Shown here piece after piece: positions 43,855 to 51,963 of a stretch of 64,000 nt of DNA. The notes under the pieces are model-generated. The model was given only the letters and a program-made list of their open reading frames with translations. It made no database searches and had not been told where the DNA came from. The position numbers were made by a program, and so were the translations under genes. The stretch comes from Saccharothrix sp. ST-888 (GTDB lineage Bacteria; Actinomycetota; Actinomycetes; Streptomycetales; Streptomycetaceae), in contig NZ_JYJF01000012.1 of assembly GCF_000955975.1 (NCBI RefSeq), forward strand, positions 1-64,000, read 5' to 3'. Within the stretch, counting starts at the first letter, position 1; the number at the start of each line of letters is the position of its first letter.

Positions 43855-44622
43855 TCAGGGTGTCAAGCGGTGCAGGTCGCGGGGGAAGAGCGTGGTGCGC
43901 CGCACGTTGTCGGCCCCGGTGAGCCGGGCCGTCCAGCGTTCCAGGCCGAGCGCGAATCCGCCGTGCGGCGGCATCCCGTGCGCGAACGCCCGGAGGTAGC
44001 CCGCGTACGGTTCGACGGGCTCGCCGCGCGCCGCGAGCGCGGCGAGGTAGTCCTCGTGGCGGTGCAGCCGCTGGCCGCCGGTGACCAGTTCCAGGCCCCG
44101 GAAGAGCAGGTCGAAGCTGTTGGAGTAGTCGGGCCTGGCCGGGTCCGGGTGGGTGTAGAGGGGCCGCTTGCGCATCGGGTAGCCGACGACGAAGAGGAAC
44201 TCGCTTCCGTACTCCCGCAGCGCCCACTCGCCGAGCCACCGCTCGTGCGCGGGGGCGAGGTCCGGTTCGTCGGTGCCGAGCATCCGCATGGCCTCGGAGA
44301 AGTGCACCTGGGGGATCTCGGCGGGTACCTCCGGCAGGTGCAGCGAGAGCAAGTCCACTGCGCCGGCGGCGCGTTCGGCGACCGAGGCCAGCATCCCGGC
44401 GAGCGCCTCGCGGAGCACCGCCTGTACGTCGCGGTGGTCGGTGACGAAGCCCAACTCGGCGTCCAGGCTGGTGTACTGGGCCAGCCCGGAGCGGTCCCGG
44501 ATCACCAGGAAGGTGACGGATTTGAGCCCCCGGCGGCGGTGCAGCCAGCCGGAGACTTCGACGGTTTCGCCCACGTGGCCGTGCAGTTCGGCGGCCAGCA
44601 CGCGGGTGGTCGGGTGGATCAT
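43855..44622 (-). CDS. Internally deleted archaeal-type aspartyl-tRNA synthetase (AspRS2-like)
   Basis: 255 residues against about 425 for full-length relatives. The anticodon-binding OB fold starts normally (TRVLAAELHGHVGETVEVSGWLHRRR...IRDRSGLAQ) but jumps at Gln50 directly to YTSLDAELGF, which in the family follows motif 2. About 170 residues, including motif 1 and the motif-2 arginine, are gone. Motif 3 (GGFALGLERWTARL) and the rest are intact and in frame. ATG 44622 follows GGAGG. It is preceded by a T-box leader. Probably inactive as a synthetase, or repurposed. Deletion extent is from memory of the family. Confidence 0.82.
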   Translation of the reverse strand: MIHPTTRVLAAELHGHVGETVEVSGWLHRRRGLKSVTFLVIRDRSGLAQYTSLDAELGFVTDHRDVQAVLREALAGMLASVAERAAGAVDLLSLHLPEVPAEIPQVHFSEAMRMLGTDEPDLAPAHERWLGEWALREYGSEFLFVVGYPMRKRPLYTHPDPARPDYSNSFDLLFRGLELVTGGQRLHRHEDYLAALAARGEPVEPYAGYLRAFAHGMPPHGGFALGLERWTARLTGADNVRRTTLFPRDLHRLTP

Positions 44623-44640
44623 CGCAGCCCTCCAAGGGCG

Positions 44641-44865
44641 TCGTCATGATCCCTTCGGAGTGCGGGCGAGAAGGGGCAACTCGCGGTGCCACCGCACTTC
44701 TGCCGCTGCCCGGGGGCGGCGGCCTCATTGCGGCCCGATGACGGAGGCCGACCGGCGAGGCATTTCCTCCTCGCACTCAGGAGTGTCTTCCCCCACGGGA
44801 CGTGAGGCCGCCTTCCCAGCTGCCGGCGGCTCTCTCCGCTCACGTGAACCCGGGGGTACTCGGCT
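44641..44865 (-). promoter_or_regulatory. T-box riboswitch leader
   Basis: On the minus strand AGTGCGG-TGGCACCGCG (near 44696-44680) is the conserved T-box sequence. AGTGCGG pairs with CCGCACT (44666-44660) to make the classical antiterminator/antisequestrator. Upstream are several stems: ACGTGAG/CTCACGT, GCCGCC/GGCGGC, GCGAGG with its complement, CGGCCTC/GAGGCCG. The variable T-box base is C, which pairs with a discriminator G73, as in tRNA-Asp and tRNA-Asn. The ribosome site lies 20 to 25 bases after the helix, suggesting translational control. Confidence 0.83.
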
Positions 44866-44954
44866 CCCTCGACGTGTTGCAGGTGAGGCTAGGGCCGGGG
44901 TCCGGCAGACCGCAACGCGATTTGCCGGACCCCCGTGCGGTGAGGCGGATCGGG

Positions 44955-45524
44955 TCAGAGCAGGGTCCGCCAGTAGTACCAGAAGCGGTTGAGTACCAGC
45001 AGGGCGATGCCCGCGTACCAGAGGGCGGGCAGGACCCAGTGGTAGCGGGCTGCGGTCCGCCAGTTCGGACGGTTGTGCAGCAGGGTGTACCAGCCCAGCG
45101 GCAGGACCACGGCCCACACCACCATGCAGTACGGGCACAGCGCCCCGATCTCGTACAGGGCCTGGTCGATCAGCCAGAGGACGAAGCCCAGGCCGGCGAC
45201 CGTGCCGGCCTGGAGGGTCCACCAGAACCAGGGCCGGTACGTGGCGCCGGCGAGCAGGCCGACCCCGGCCGCCAGGACGGCGGCGAAGGCGGCAAGGCCG
45301 ATGAGGGAGTTGGGGAAGCCGAAGACCTCGGCCTGCGGGGTGCGCATGACCGAGCCGCAGCTGATGATCGGGTTGATGTTGCAGCCGGGGACGTAGTCCG
45401 GGTTCTGCAGCAGCCGGATCTTGTCGGCGGTGAGCACGGCCGAGGCGGCCAGGCCCAGTGCGCCGCAGACCGTCAGCAGGACGGCCTGGGCGCGGCTCGC
45501 CCCGATCGGGGTCGCTGTGGCCAT
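44955..45524 (-). CDS. VKOR family disulfide-forming membrane protein
   Basis: 189 residues, about five helices. The loop cysteines Cys48 and Cys56 (PGCNINPIISCGSVM) and the active-site CPYC (Cys130, Cys133) are all present. Bacterial VKOR oxidises DsbA using menaquinone. It starts four bases after the DsbA-like gene, so the two form a redox pair in one operon. Confidence 0.92.
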   Translation of the reverse strand: MATATPIGASRAQAVLLTVCGALGLAASAVLTADKIRLLQNPDYVPGCNINPIISCGSVMRTPQAEVFGFPNSLIGLAAFAAVLAAGVGLLAGATYRPWFWWTLQAGTVAGLGFVLWLIDQALYEIGALCPYCMVVWAVVLPLGWYTLLHNRPNWRTAARYHWVLPALWYAGIALLVLNRFWYYWRTLL

Positions 45525-45528
45525 GGCG

Positions 45529-46338
45529 TCAGCTCCCGGTGGCCTGGCGGACCACGGCGGTGAACTGCTCGGCGGTCAGCGGGGTGCCCTTGGAGTCGAA
45601 GAGCTCCAGCGCCTTGCCGTCGAGCTTGATGGTCGGGGTACCGGTGACACCGCTGCCGTTGAAGGCGGCGGCGACCTTGCCCGCCCAGGGGCGGTAGGTG
45701 CCCTCGGTGACGGCCTTGGTGAACGCTTCGGTCTTCAGCCCCGGCACCTTGTCGGCCAGCGCGAGGATGTGGTTCACGTCGCCGAAGCCGTCCACCCGCT
45801 CCTCGGGCTGGTTGGCGTACAGCACGTCGTGGAACTGCTTGAACTTCGCTGCACCGCCCTCGTTGATGGCCGCGCCGACGGCGGCCAGCGCGGTCTTCGA
45901 GCCCTGCCCGCCGAGGTTGTCGTCGAGGAAGGCCGCCAGGTGGTACTCGATCTTGTACGTGCCGTCGTCGGCGAGCTGCTGGACCGCCTTCCCGGCCGAG
46001 CCCTCGAAGACCTTGCAGATCGGGCAGCGGAAGTCCTCGAACACCTGCAGGGTGTGCGGGGCGTCGGCGCGGCCGTAGACGATCACCGTGCCGTTCTGGC
46101 CCGAGGTGTTGGCCGGGGTCACCAGCGCGCTGGACACCGAGGCCGTGTCGGAGCTGCTGCTGCTGCCGTCGCTCGCGGTGCTGATGGCGAGCGTGGTCGC
46201 GGCGGCCAGGGCGAGGACGCCGAGTATCGAGGCGCCGACGACGGTCCGGCGGCGGACGGCGGCGCTGCGGGCCTCGCGCAGCTGCGCCTCGCGCAGACGC
46301 TCGCGGGGGCTGGGCTTGGGGGACTGCGGGGTGCTCAT
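45529..46338 (-). CDS. Membrane-anchored DsbA/thioredoxin-like protein
   Basis: 269 residues. A basic cytoplasmic N-terminus and one signal-anchor helix (VVGASILGVLALAAATTLAIS) are followed by a Ser/Thr linker and a DsbA-like domain with CPIC (Cys105-Cys108, FEDFRCPICKVFEG) and a cis-proline GTPTI. Extracytoplasmic thiol oxidase, partner of the VKOR gene four bases downstream. AAGGAG precedes the ATG. Confidence 0.9.
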   Translation of the reverse strand: MSTPQSPKPSPRERLREAQLREARSAAVRRRTVVGASILGVLALAAATTLAISTASDGSSSSSDTASVSSALVTPANTSGQNGTVIVYGRADAPHTLQVFEDFRCPICKVFEGSAGKAVQQLADDGTYKIEYHLAAFLDDNLGGQGSKTALAAVGAAINEGGAAKFKQFHDVLYANQPEERVDGFGDVNHILALADKVPGLKTEAFTKAVTEGTYRPWAGKVAAAFNGSGVTGTPTIKLDGKALELFDSKGTPLTAEQFTAVVRQATGS

Positions 46339-46559
46339 GGTGAAGGTCAACTCCTTGGAGCAGGGGCGGACCACGGACCCGGCGCGTTCGACACGGCCGG
46401 ACCGGCACGCGGCCGCGCGGGCGCGGGGGTGCGTCGGAGGCGGTGCTGCGGGCCGGGGCGGGGTCCACCCGGTGGCGGGGAAGTGGTGGGGTGGTGGGCC
46501 GACGGATCGTCAGGTCGGCTCGCGCCGGGCCGTGCAGGACCCGGAGGCGGCGGACGTCG

Positions 46560-47195
46560 TCAGCAGGCGAGCGCGAACGCCGGGGCCGGCGGTCCGCGCC
46601 GGGGCGCGGGGGTGAGCACCACGTCCGCGCGGCGGGGGAGGCAGTCCTCGGCCGTCGGTGGCGGCGTCAGGGAGGCCGGGCAGTTCGGCAGCGGGGCGGG
46701 CAGCAGGAGAGCCCGCAGCGGGGCGGCGAGCAGCTCGCCGAGCGCGCGTTTGGCCTCGGCCAGATCGTGGAGCGCGGCCTCGCCCAGGCGCAGCCAGAGC
46801 GCGGCGGCGAACGCGAGCAGCAGGTGCACCATCAGGACCAGCGCCTGGGCCGTGCCCGGGGCGCTCGCGGTCAGGAACGACTCCTTGACCGAACTCCCGC
46901 CGCAGACCAGCAGATCGACGCCGTGCGAGGGCGCGGCACAGGCGTCCTGGCCGAGGTTGAAGGCGGTGTTCAGCAGCAGTTCGATCGGTACCAGGACCGC
47001 CGAGATGTGCAGGAAGCGCCGCTGACCGCCGCAGGCGGGCAGGGCGGCCAGGAACACGGCCGCCGTCGCGACGGCCACCAGGCTCAGCGGCAACGGCCGC
47101 CCGGTGATCACGACTTGGCCGAGCGCGGACAGCGGAACGGCGAGCGCGGTGAACACCGCTGCCCGCAGAGCCCTGGTCGCCTGGCTGTCAGTCAT
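46560..47195 (-). CDS. Hypothetical integral membrane protein
   Basis: 211 residues from ATG 47195; no clear ribosome site, CATACT lies nine bases upstream. About four helices (AAVFTALAVPLSALGQVVI, LSLVAVATAAVFLAALPAC, LHISAVLVPIELLLNTAF, ALVLMVHLLLAFAAALWLRLGE) and a Pro/Ala-rich cytoplasmic tail. Cysteines flank helices. The family is not recognised. The VKOR-DsbA pair is downstream on the same strand but 220 bases away. Confidence 0.65.
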   Translation of the reverse strand: MTDSQATRALRAAVFTALAVPLSALGQVVITGRPLPLSLVAVATAAVFLAALPACGGQRRFLHISAVLVPIELLLNTAFNLGQDACAAPSHGVDLLVCGGSSVKESFLTASAPGTAQALVLMVHLLLAFAAALWLRLGEAALHDLAEAKRALGELLAAPLRALLLPAPLPNCPASLTPPPTAEDCLPRRADVVLTPAPRRGPPAPAFALAC

Positions 47196-47473
47196 GGTGC
47201 TCGGAGTATGACACGGCCCCGCCGCCGCGCACGAGGGCACCTTGGCGGCACCGCGGGCGCGGTGCGGGGGGAGCGGGTCGGCGGAGTGGTCGGCGGCAGC
47301 CGGGTGCCGTGGTCCGAGGGCCGTGGTTCGACCGGGTCCGATCGAACATCTCTGCCATGTCGAGTGCCTTGAATCGCAAGCCAGTCCGGCTGTCGTCACC
47401 CGCCGGGGCGATCACCGGGCGGTGGACGGGTGATCCGCTGCCACCCCGCTCCGGCCGGATGGACAATCGGCCG

Positions 47474-47977
47474 ATGGACGATCCTCCCGGCTGCCCGCCC
47501 GACGTCCCGGCGCCGCCCCTGCCCACGCCCCCGACGCCGCCCGAAGCTCCGCATCCCCCGCACCCTCCGCATCCCCCACTGCCGCCGGTACCGACGCCGC
47601 CGGTACCCGACCCGCCCTCGCCGCCCGATGTGCCGCTGCCGCCGGTGCCGTCCGCGCCGCCGAGCCCGCAGCCGCACCCTTCGCCCACGTTCACGCCCGC
47701 ACCGACGCCCACCAAGTCCGTGGCGGCGGTCGTCCCGCACCCGCAGAAGCCCTCCGCGCCGCCCGCACCGGAACCGACCCCCGCGTACAGCGCACTGCCG
47801 ACCCCGGCCCCGGTGGTGACCACCGCAGTGGCCGTGCCGCCACCGCCGACGCCACCGGCGGCCGCACCGGGTCTCGACCCGGTGGTGTGGGCGGCGGTCG
47901 TGCTCGTCACCATCCTGCTGCCGGCCGCACTGGCGGCCATCGGCCACTCGTTCCCCGTCACCCGGAGCCGCAGTTGA
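47474..47977 (+). CDS. Proline-rich protein with a single C-terminal membrane helix
   Basis: 167 residues. Residues 1-140 are over one-third proline in PP/PxPP runs (PTPPTPPEAPHPPHPPHPPL), then Pro/Thr/Ser. A membrane helix (VVWAAVVLVTILLPAALAAIGH) and a short basic end follow. The start is uncertain: GACAAT six bases before ATG 47474 favours a leaderless start there; ATG 47459 is an alternative. Its TGA overlaps the next TTG, so the two are coupled. No known function; a wall-spanning tail-anchored protein is possible. Confidence 0.6.
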   Translation: MDDPPGCPPDVPAPPLPTPPTPPEAPHPPHPPHPPLPPVPTPPVPDPPSPPDVPLPPVPSAPPSPQPHPSPTFTPAPTPTKSVAAVVPHPQKPSAPPAPEPTPAYSALPTPAPVVTTAVAVPPPPTPPAAAPGLDPVVWAAVVLVTILLPAALAAIGHSFPVTRSRS

Positions 47978-48360
47978 ACCCCGTCCCGATCATCGGCGCT
48001 GCCGTAGCCGTCACCGTCGCGCTCGGCAGCCTCGCCGTCGCCCAGCGCCTGCGTCCCGCACCGTCCCCCGACGCGGGGGACGACTCGCCGCACCCGGCCC
48101 TCTCCAGCATCGGCGCGGGCCTGCTCTCCGGCTTCGTGCTGCTCACCGGATTCCTGGTGGCCACGGGCTGGGCGGCGCACACCACCGCCGTCGTCCCGCC
48201 GACCGGCCTGTACGTCGCCGACGGTGCCGCCGCGATCGCCGTACTGCTCTACCCGTCGCTCGCCGCACTGCCGTTCACCGCCCGGCACGCCACCGCCGTG
48301 GCCTTCTTCGGGGCACTCGTCGGCTACACCCTCTCGCTGGCGATCCAGCTGCGGCCGTAG
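47974..48360 (+). CDS. Small membrane protein coupled to the proline-rich gene
   Basis: 128 residues from a TTG that overlaps the preceding stop (TTGA). Helices: VPIIGAAVAVTVALGSLAVAQ, IGAGLLSGFVLLTGFLVATGWA, GAAAIAVLLYPSLAALPF, AVAFFGALVGYTLSLAIQL. A polar loop (PSPDAGDDSPHP) follows helix one. No family recognised. The overlap implies a stoichiometric partner of the proline-rich protein. Confidence 0.65.
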   Translation: MNPVPIIGAAVAVTVALGSLAVAQRLRPAPSPDAGDDSPHPALSSIGAGLLSGFVLLTGFLVATGWAAHTTAVVPPTGLYVADGAAAIAVLLYPSLAALPFTARHATAVAFFGALVGYTLSLAIQLRP

Positions 48361-48561
48361 CACCTCGACGGTGTCTCCCGGCCGAGCCCGGTCGAGCCCG
48401 GCCGAGCCCGTCAACCGGGCTCGGCCCGGCGGGGCTTGGCACGGCGGGCCGGGGGGACCGGCTGGATCGCGTCCCGTACCCGTACGAACGACGGGCCTGC
48501 GGCGTGGGTCCGGCCGGGGAGGCGGCGGCATAGCCTGGAAGCCCAGGAGAGGGCGGACGGT

Positions 48562-49404
48562 ATGCCGCAGAAGGAAGTTCCGGCGGCGGGGGCACTGCTG
48601 CACGCCCGGATCGTCGAGCAGGCCGAGGTGCTGGCCGGCCTGGGACCGGAGGTACGGGCGGACGCGCCGGACGCCGTCCACCGGATGCGGGTCGCCTGTC
48701 GGCGGCTGCGCGCCGCGCTGCGCCCGTACGGTGCTCCACTCGCCGGGACGGGGCGTGAACTGCGCTGGCTCGGAGGCTGTCTCGGACAGGCCAGGGACAC
48801 CGAGGTGCTCGGTGACCTGCTGGTCGCCCAGGCGCGCGAACTGCCGCCCGAGTGCGAGCCCGAGGCGCTGGCGCAGGCGCTCGCCGCCTGGTCGCGCGAA
48901 CGGTACCGCGCCGCCTGGCCTGCGGTGACGGCCGCCCTGGACAGTCCCCGCTACCTGGCGCTGCTCGCCGAGCTGCGGGAGCTGGCGCAGCGGCCGCCGT
49001 CCGCCGCCGACCTGCCCGCGCTCGGTGAGCTGGCCCGGCGGGAGCAGCGCCGTACCGCCGCCAGGCTCAAGGCCGCCCGTCGGGCGACGTCCGGCGAGGA
49101 GACCGACCGGGCGCTGCACGAGGCCCGGAAGGCCGCGAAGTGGGCGAGGTACGCGGGGGAGACGGCCGGCGAGCCGGGGGAGCGCTTCACCGCGCGGATG
49201 AAGGCGCTGCAGGAGCTGCTCGGCGCGCACCAGGACAGTGTGGTAGCGCGCAGCGCGCTGCGGGAACTGGCCGTCGGGGCCGACGTCGGGCGGGCGTTCG
49301 GCTACGGAGTGTTGTACGGCGGTCAGCTGACGGTGGCCGAACGGGCGCGGGAGCGGCTGCCTGAGGTCTGGCGGAAGGCGCGCAAGTCGCCGGGGTTCGA
49401 GTAG
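48562..49404 (+). CDS. CHAD domain protein
   Basis: 280 residues. The CHAD helical bundle is marked by conserved basic residues: DAVHRMRVACRRLRAALRPY near the N-terminus, QARDTEVL, ALHEARKAAKWARYAGE and LLGAHQDSVVARSALREL. CHAD domains bind polyphosphate through these His, Arg and Lys residues and often locate to polyP granules. No CYTH domain is attached. AGGAGAGG precedes ATG 48562. Confidence 0.88.
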   Translation: MPQKEVPAAGALLHARIVEQAEVLAGLGPEVRADAPDAVHRMRVACRRLRAALRPYGAPLAGTGRELRWLGGCLGQARDTEVLGDLLVAQARELPPECEPEALAQALAAWSRERYRAAWPAVTAALDSPRYLALLAELRELAQRPPSAADLPALGELARREQRRTAARLKAARRATSGEETDRALHEARKAAKWARYAGETAGEPGERFTARMKALQELLGAHQDSVVARSALRELAVGADVGRAFGYGVLYGGQLTVAERARERLPEVWRKARKSPGFE

Positions 49405-49469
49405 GACTCGCCCCCGCAGGGGACAGGCTGCCGGGGGGCGCGGAGGTACGCGGTGATCCGCGCCGCTGT

Positions 49470-50249
49470 TCAGGGGGTGTGCGGGAGGGTGGTGAGGCCG
49501 GCGGAGTGGGCGGCGTCGGCGAGCAGTCGGCGCAGCATGGCCGTGGTCAGCCGGCCGGTGTTGGTGTTGCGGGGGCTGACGTGGTAGCAGCCGAAGAGTT
49601 CCAGCGGCGCGCCCCCGTCGGCGGCCGGGAGCAGCACCCGTGCGCCGTGCCCGAACACGGGGCGTGGCCGGGGCAGCTCCCACCCGGCGCCGGCCAGCGC
49701 GGGCAGCAGGGCCTGCCAGGCGAAGCCGCCGAGTGCGACCACGGACCGTACGGTCGGCCGCAGATAGCCCAGTTCGCGCTCCAGCCACGGGCGGCAGGTG
49801 TCCCGCTCGGTGACGGACGGCTTGTTGTCGGGCGGTGCGCAGCGGACCGGGTCGGTGATCCGGACGCCGTACAGTTCCAGGCCGTCGTCGCGGCTGACGG
49901 CGGTCGGCTGGGAGGCCAGCCCGAGGTCGTAGAGGGCCGCGTAGAGCAGGTCGCCGGAGGGATCGCCGGTGAAGATCCGGCCGGTCCGGTTGGCGCCGTG
50001 CGCGGCCGGGGCGAGACCGACCAGCACGAGTGCGGCGTCGGGCGGGCCGAAGCCGGGGATCGGCCGGGCCCAGTAGTCCCAGTCCTGGTACGAGCGGCGT
50101 TTGGTCCGCGCCGCCTCCTCGCGCCAGCTGACCAGGCGCGGGCAGGCCCGGCAGTGCGTGACCGCGGAGTCCAGCTCGGCGAGGCTGCGCACGGTGTCCG
50201 CCGGGTGGCAGGGAGACGGCGGTGGCGGCGGGGGTGCGGCGGCGCTCAT
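49470..50249 (-). CDS. Family 5 (UdgB-type) uracil-DNA glycosylase
   Basis: 259 residues. Fe-S cysteines at CRACPRL and later in CAPPDNKPSVTERDTCRPWLERE are typical of [4Fe-4S] UDGs. Active-site motifs are LVGLAPAAHGANRTGRIFTGDPSGDLL and the C-terminal GCYHVSPRNTNTGRLT. The family removes uracil and other deaminated bases from DNA. The N-terminal poly-proline stretch is not conserved. Confidence 0.9.
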   Translation of the reverse strand: MSAAAPPPPPPSPCHPADTVRSLAELDSAVTHCRACPRLVSWREEAARTKRRSYQDWDYWARPIPGFGPPDAALVLVGLAPAAHGANRTGRIFTGDPSGDLLYAALYDLGLASQPTAVSRDDGLELYGVRITDPVRCAPPDNKPSVTERDTCRPWLERELGYLRPTVRSVVALGGFAWQALLPALAGAGWELPRPRPVFGHGARVLLPAADGGAPLELFGCYHVSPRNTNTGRLTTAMLRRLLADAAHSAGLTTLPHTP

Positions 50250-50383
50250 GCGGCGAATCCTAGGGCCCGTCTTCAGACTCCCGGCAGAGACGGGCCCTGG
50301 GGCGGACTGCGGTGATCGCGGGGGGCCTTGGCGGAGTAGCGTGGAACGGGCTAGTGCGGAGTCGGGTGGCCGAGGTGACGGCG

Positions 50384-51457
50384 ATGCTCATTGTTGACGC
50401 GATTCTGGGTGCGGCCGGTCTGTTGGGCGTGTGGGCGGGGCTCAGTATCCGGGTCGTGCAGCAGTTCCAGCGCGGTGTGGTGTTCCGGTTCGGCCGGGTG
50501 CGCGAGCAGATCAGGCAGCCGGGGCTGGCGGTGCTGATGCCCGTGGCGGATCGGATGAGCAAGGTGAACGTGCAGATCGTCACCATGCCGATCCCGGCCC
50601 AGGAGGGCATCACCCGGGACAACGTCACGGTGCGGGTGGACGCCGTCGTCTACTTCAGGGTCGTCGACCCGGTGCGGGCTGCGGTCAACGTGCAGGACTA
50701 CCAGTTCGCGATCTCCCAGGTGGCCCAGACCTCGCTGCGTTCGATCATCGGCAAGAGCGAGCTGGACGACCTGCTGGCCAACCGCGAGCCGATCAACCAG
50801 GGACTGGAACTGATGCTGGACAGCCCGGCGCTGGGCTGGGGCATCGAGATCGACCGGGTGGAGATCAAGGACGTGGCCCTGCCCGAGTCGATGAAGCGCT
50901 CGATGTCCCGGCAGGCGGAGGCCGAGCGCGAGCGGCGGGCCCGGATCATCACGGCGGACGGCGAGTACCAGGCGTCCGCCCGGCTCTCCGAGGCCGCCAC
51001 GATCATGAGCAGGGCACCGGCCGCGCTGCAACTGCGGCTGTTGCAGACGGTGGTGGAGGTCGCGGCGGAGAAGAACTCGACTCTCGTCCTGCCCTTCCCG
51101 GTGGAGCTGCTGCGTTTCCTGGACAACGCGAGCAGAACCGGTGGCGGCGGGACCGCAGCAGGGGGCGGGGAGGAGAAGGGCGGCGGCACGGCGGCCGCTG
51201 GGCCCGAGCCGTCGGCGCCGCTGCCCGAGGTGCGCGGGGTGGAACAGCTGGAACTGCCGTCGCTGGACGAGGTCCTCGCGCAGTCGCCCCTGCCGGACGC
51301 GGTCGTGGCTCCGGACGCGGCTCCGGACGCGGGGGATGGCGAGCAGCAGTCCGACCGGATGCCGAAGGACGGCGCCGATCCCGGTGGCGACGCCGGACGG
51401 CCCGGACCAGGATGGAGTAACGGGGCTGTGCACTCACGGCAGGAGGCCGGACAATGA
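50384..51457 (+). CDS. Slipin/stomatin (SPFH) family protein
   Basis: 357 residues from ATG 50384 (GAGGTGA upstream). One N-terminal helix (LGAAGLLGVWAGLSIRVV), an SPFH/band-7 domain (QQFQRGVVFRFGRVREQIRQPGLAVLMPVADRMSKV...ALPESMKRSMSRQAEAERERRARIITADGEYQAS), then a 100-residue Gly/Ala/Pro-rich disordered tail. Scaffold of membrane microdomains. Coupled (ATGA) to the CBS gene. Confidence 0.9.
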   Translation: MLIVDAILGAAGLLGVWAGLSIRVVQQFQRGVVFRFGRVREQIRQPGLAVLMPVADRMSKVNVQIVTMPIPAQEGITRDNVTVRVDAVVYFRVVDPVRAAVNVQDYQFAISQVAQTSLRSIIGKSELDDLLANREPINQGLELMLDSPALGWGIEIDRVEIKDVALPESMKRSMSRQAEAERERRARIITADGEYQASARLSEAATIMSRAPAALQLRLLQTVVEVAAEKNSTLVLPFPVELLRFLDNASRTGGGGTAAGGGEEKGGGTAAAGPEPSAPLPEVRGVEQLELPSLDEVLAQSPLPDAVVAPDAAPDAGDGEQQSDRMPKDGADPGGDAGRPGPGWSNGAVHSRQEAGQ

Positions 51458-51882
51458 CCACCGCAAAAGACATCATGCACGCCGGTGCGGAATGCGTCCG
51501 GGAGCACGAGACCCTCGCCGAGGCGGCCCGGATCATGAAGGAGCGCGACGTCGGCGCGCTGCCGATCTGCGGGGAGAACCAGAAGCTGCTGGGCATCATC
51601 ACCGACCGCGACATCGTCCTGCGATGCGTCGCCGCCGGCCTGGACCCGGCCCACACCACCGCCGGTCAACTCGCCCTGGGACGGCCCCTGGTGGTGGAGG
51701 CGGACGAGGACGTCGAACAGGTGCTGGAGATGATGGAGGAGCACCGGGTCCGCCGCCTGCCGGTGATCAACCACCCCGAGCACAAACTGGTCGGCATGAT
51801 CAGTGAGGCCGACATCGCCCGGGGACTGCCGCAGGAGCGGGTGGCCGAGTTCGTCGCGGCCGTCTGCAGCGAGAAGGTCTGA
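51454..51882 (+). CDS. CBS-pair domain protein
   Basis: 142 residues: two CBS motifs, TAKDIMHAGAECVREHETLAEAARIMKERDVGALPIC and GQLALGRPLVVEADEDVEQVLEMMEEHRVRRLPVI, with GIITDRDIVLRC and GMISEADIARGLP. Adenosyl-ligand sensor in many systems. Its 3' end is duplicated at 58529-58590. Confidence 0.92.
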   Translation: MTTAKDIMHAGAECVREHETLAEAARIMKERDVGALPICGENQKLLGIITDRDIVLRCVAAGLDPAHTTAGQLALGRPLVVEADEDVEQVLEMMEEHRVRRLPVINHPEHKLVGMISEADIARGLPQERVAEFVAAVCSEKV

Positions 51883-51963
51883 CCGACGCGGAGCGGGGAC
51901 GAGGGTATGACCGGTACGGATCGGGTGCCTGGGCGGTCGGGCAACCGATCCGCGTGCGGGTGG

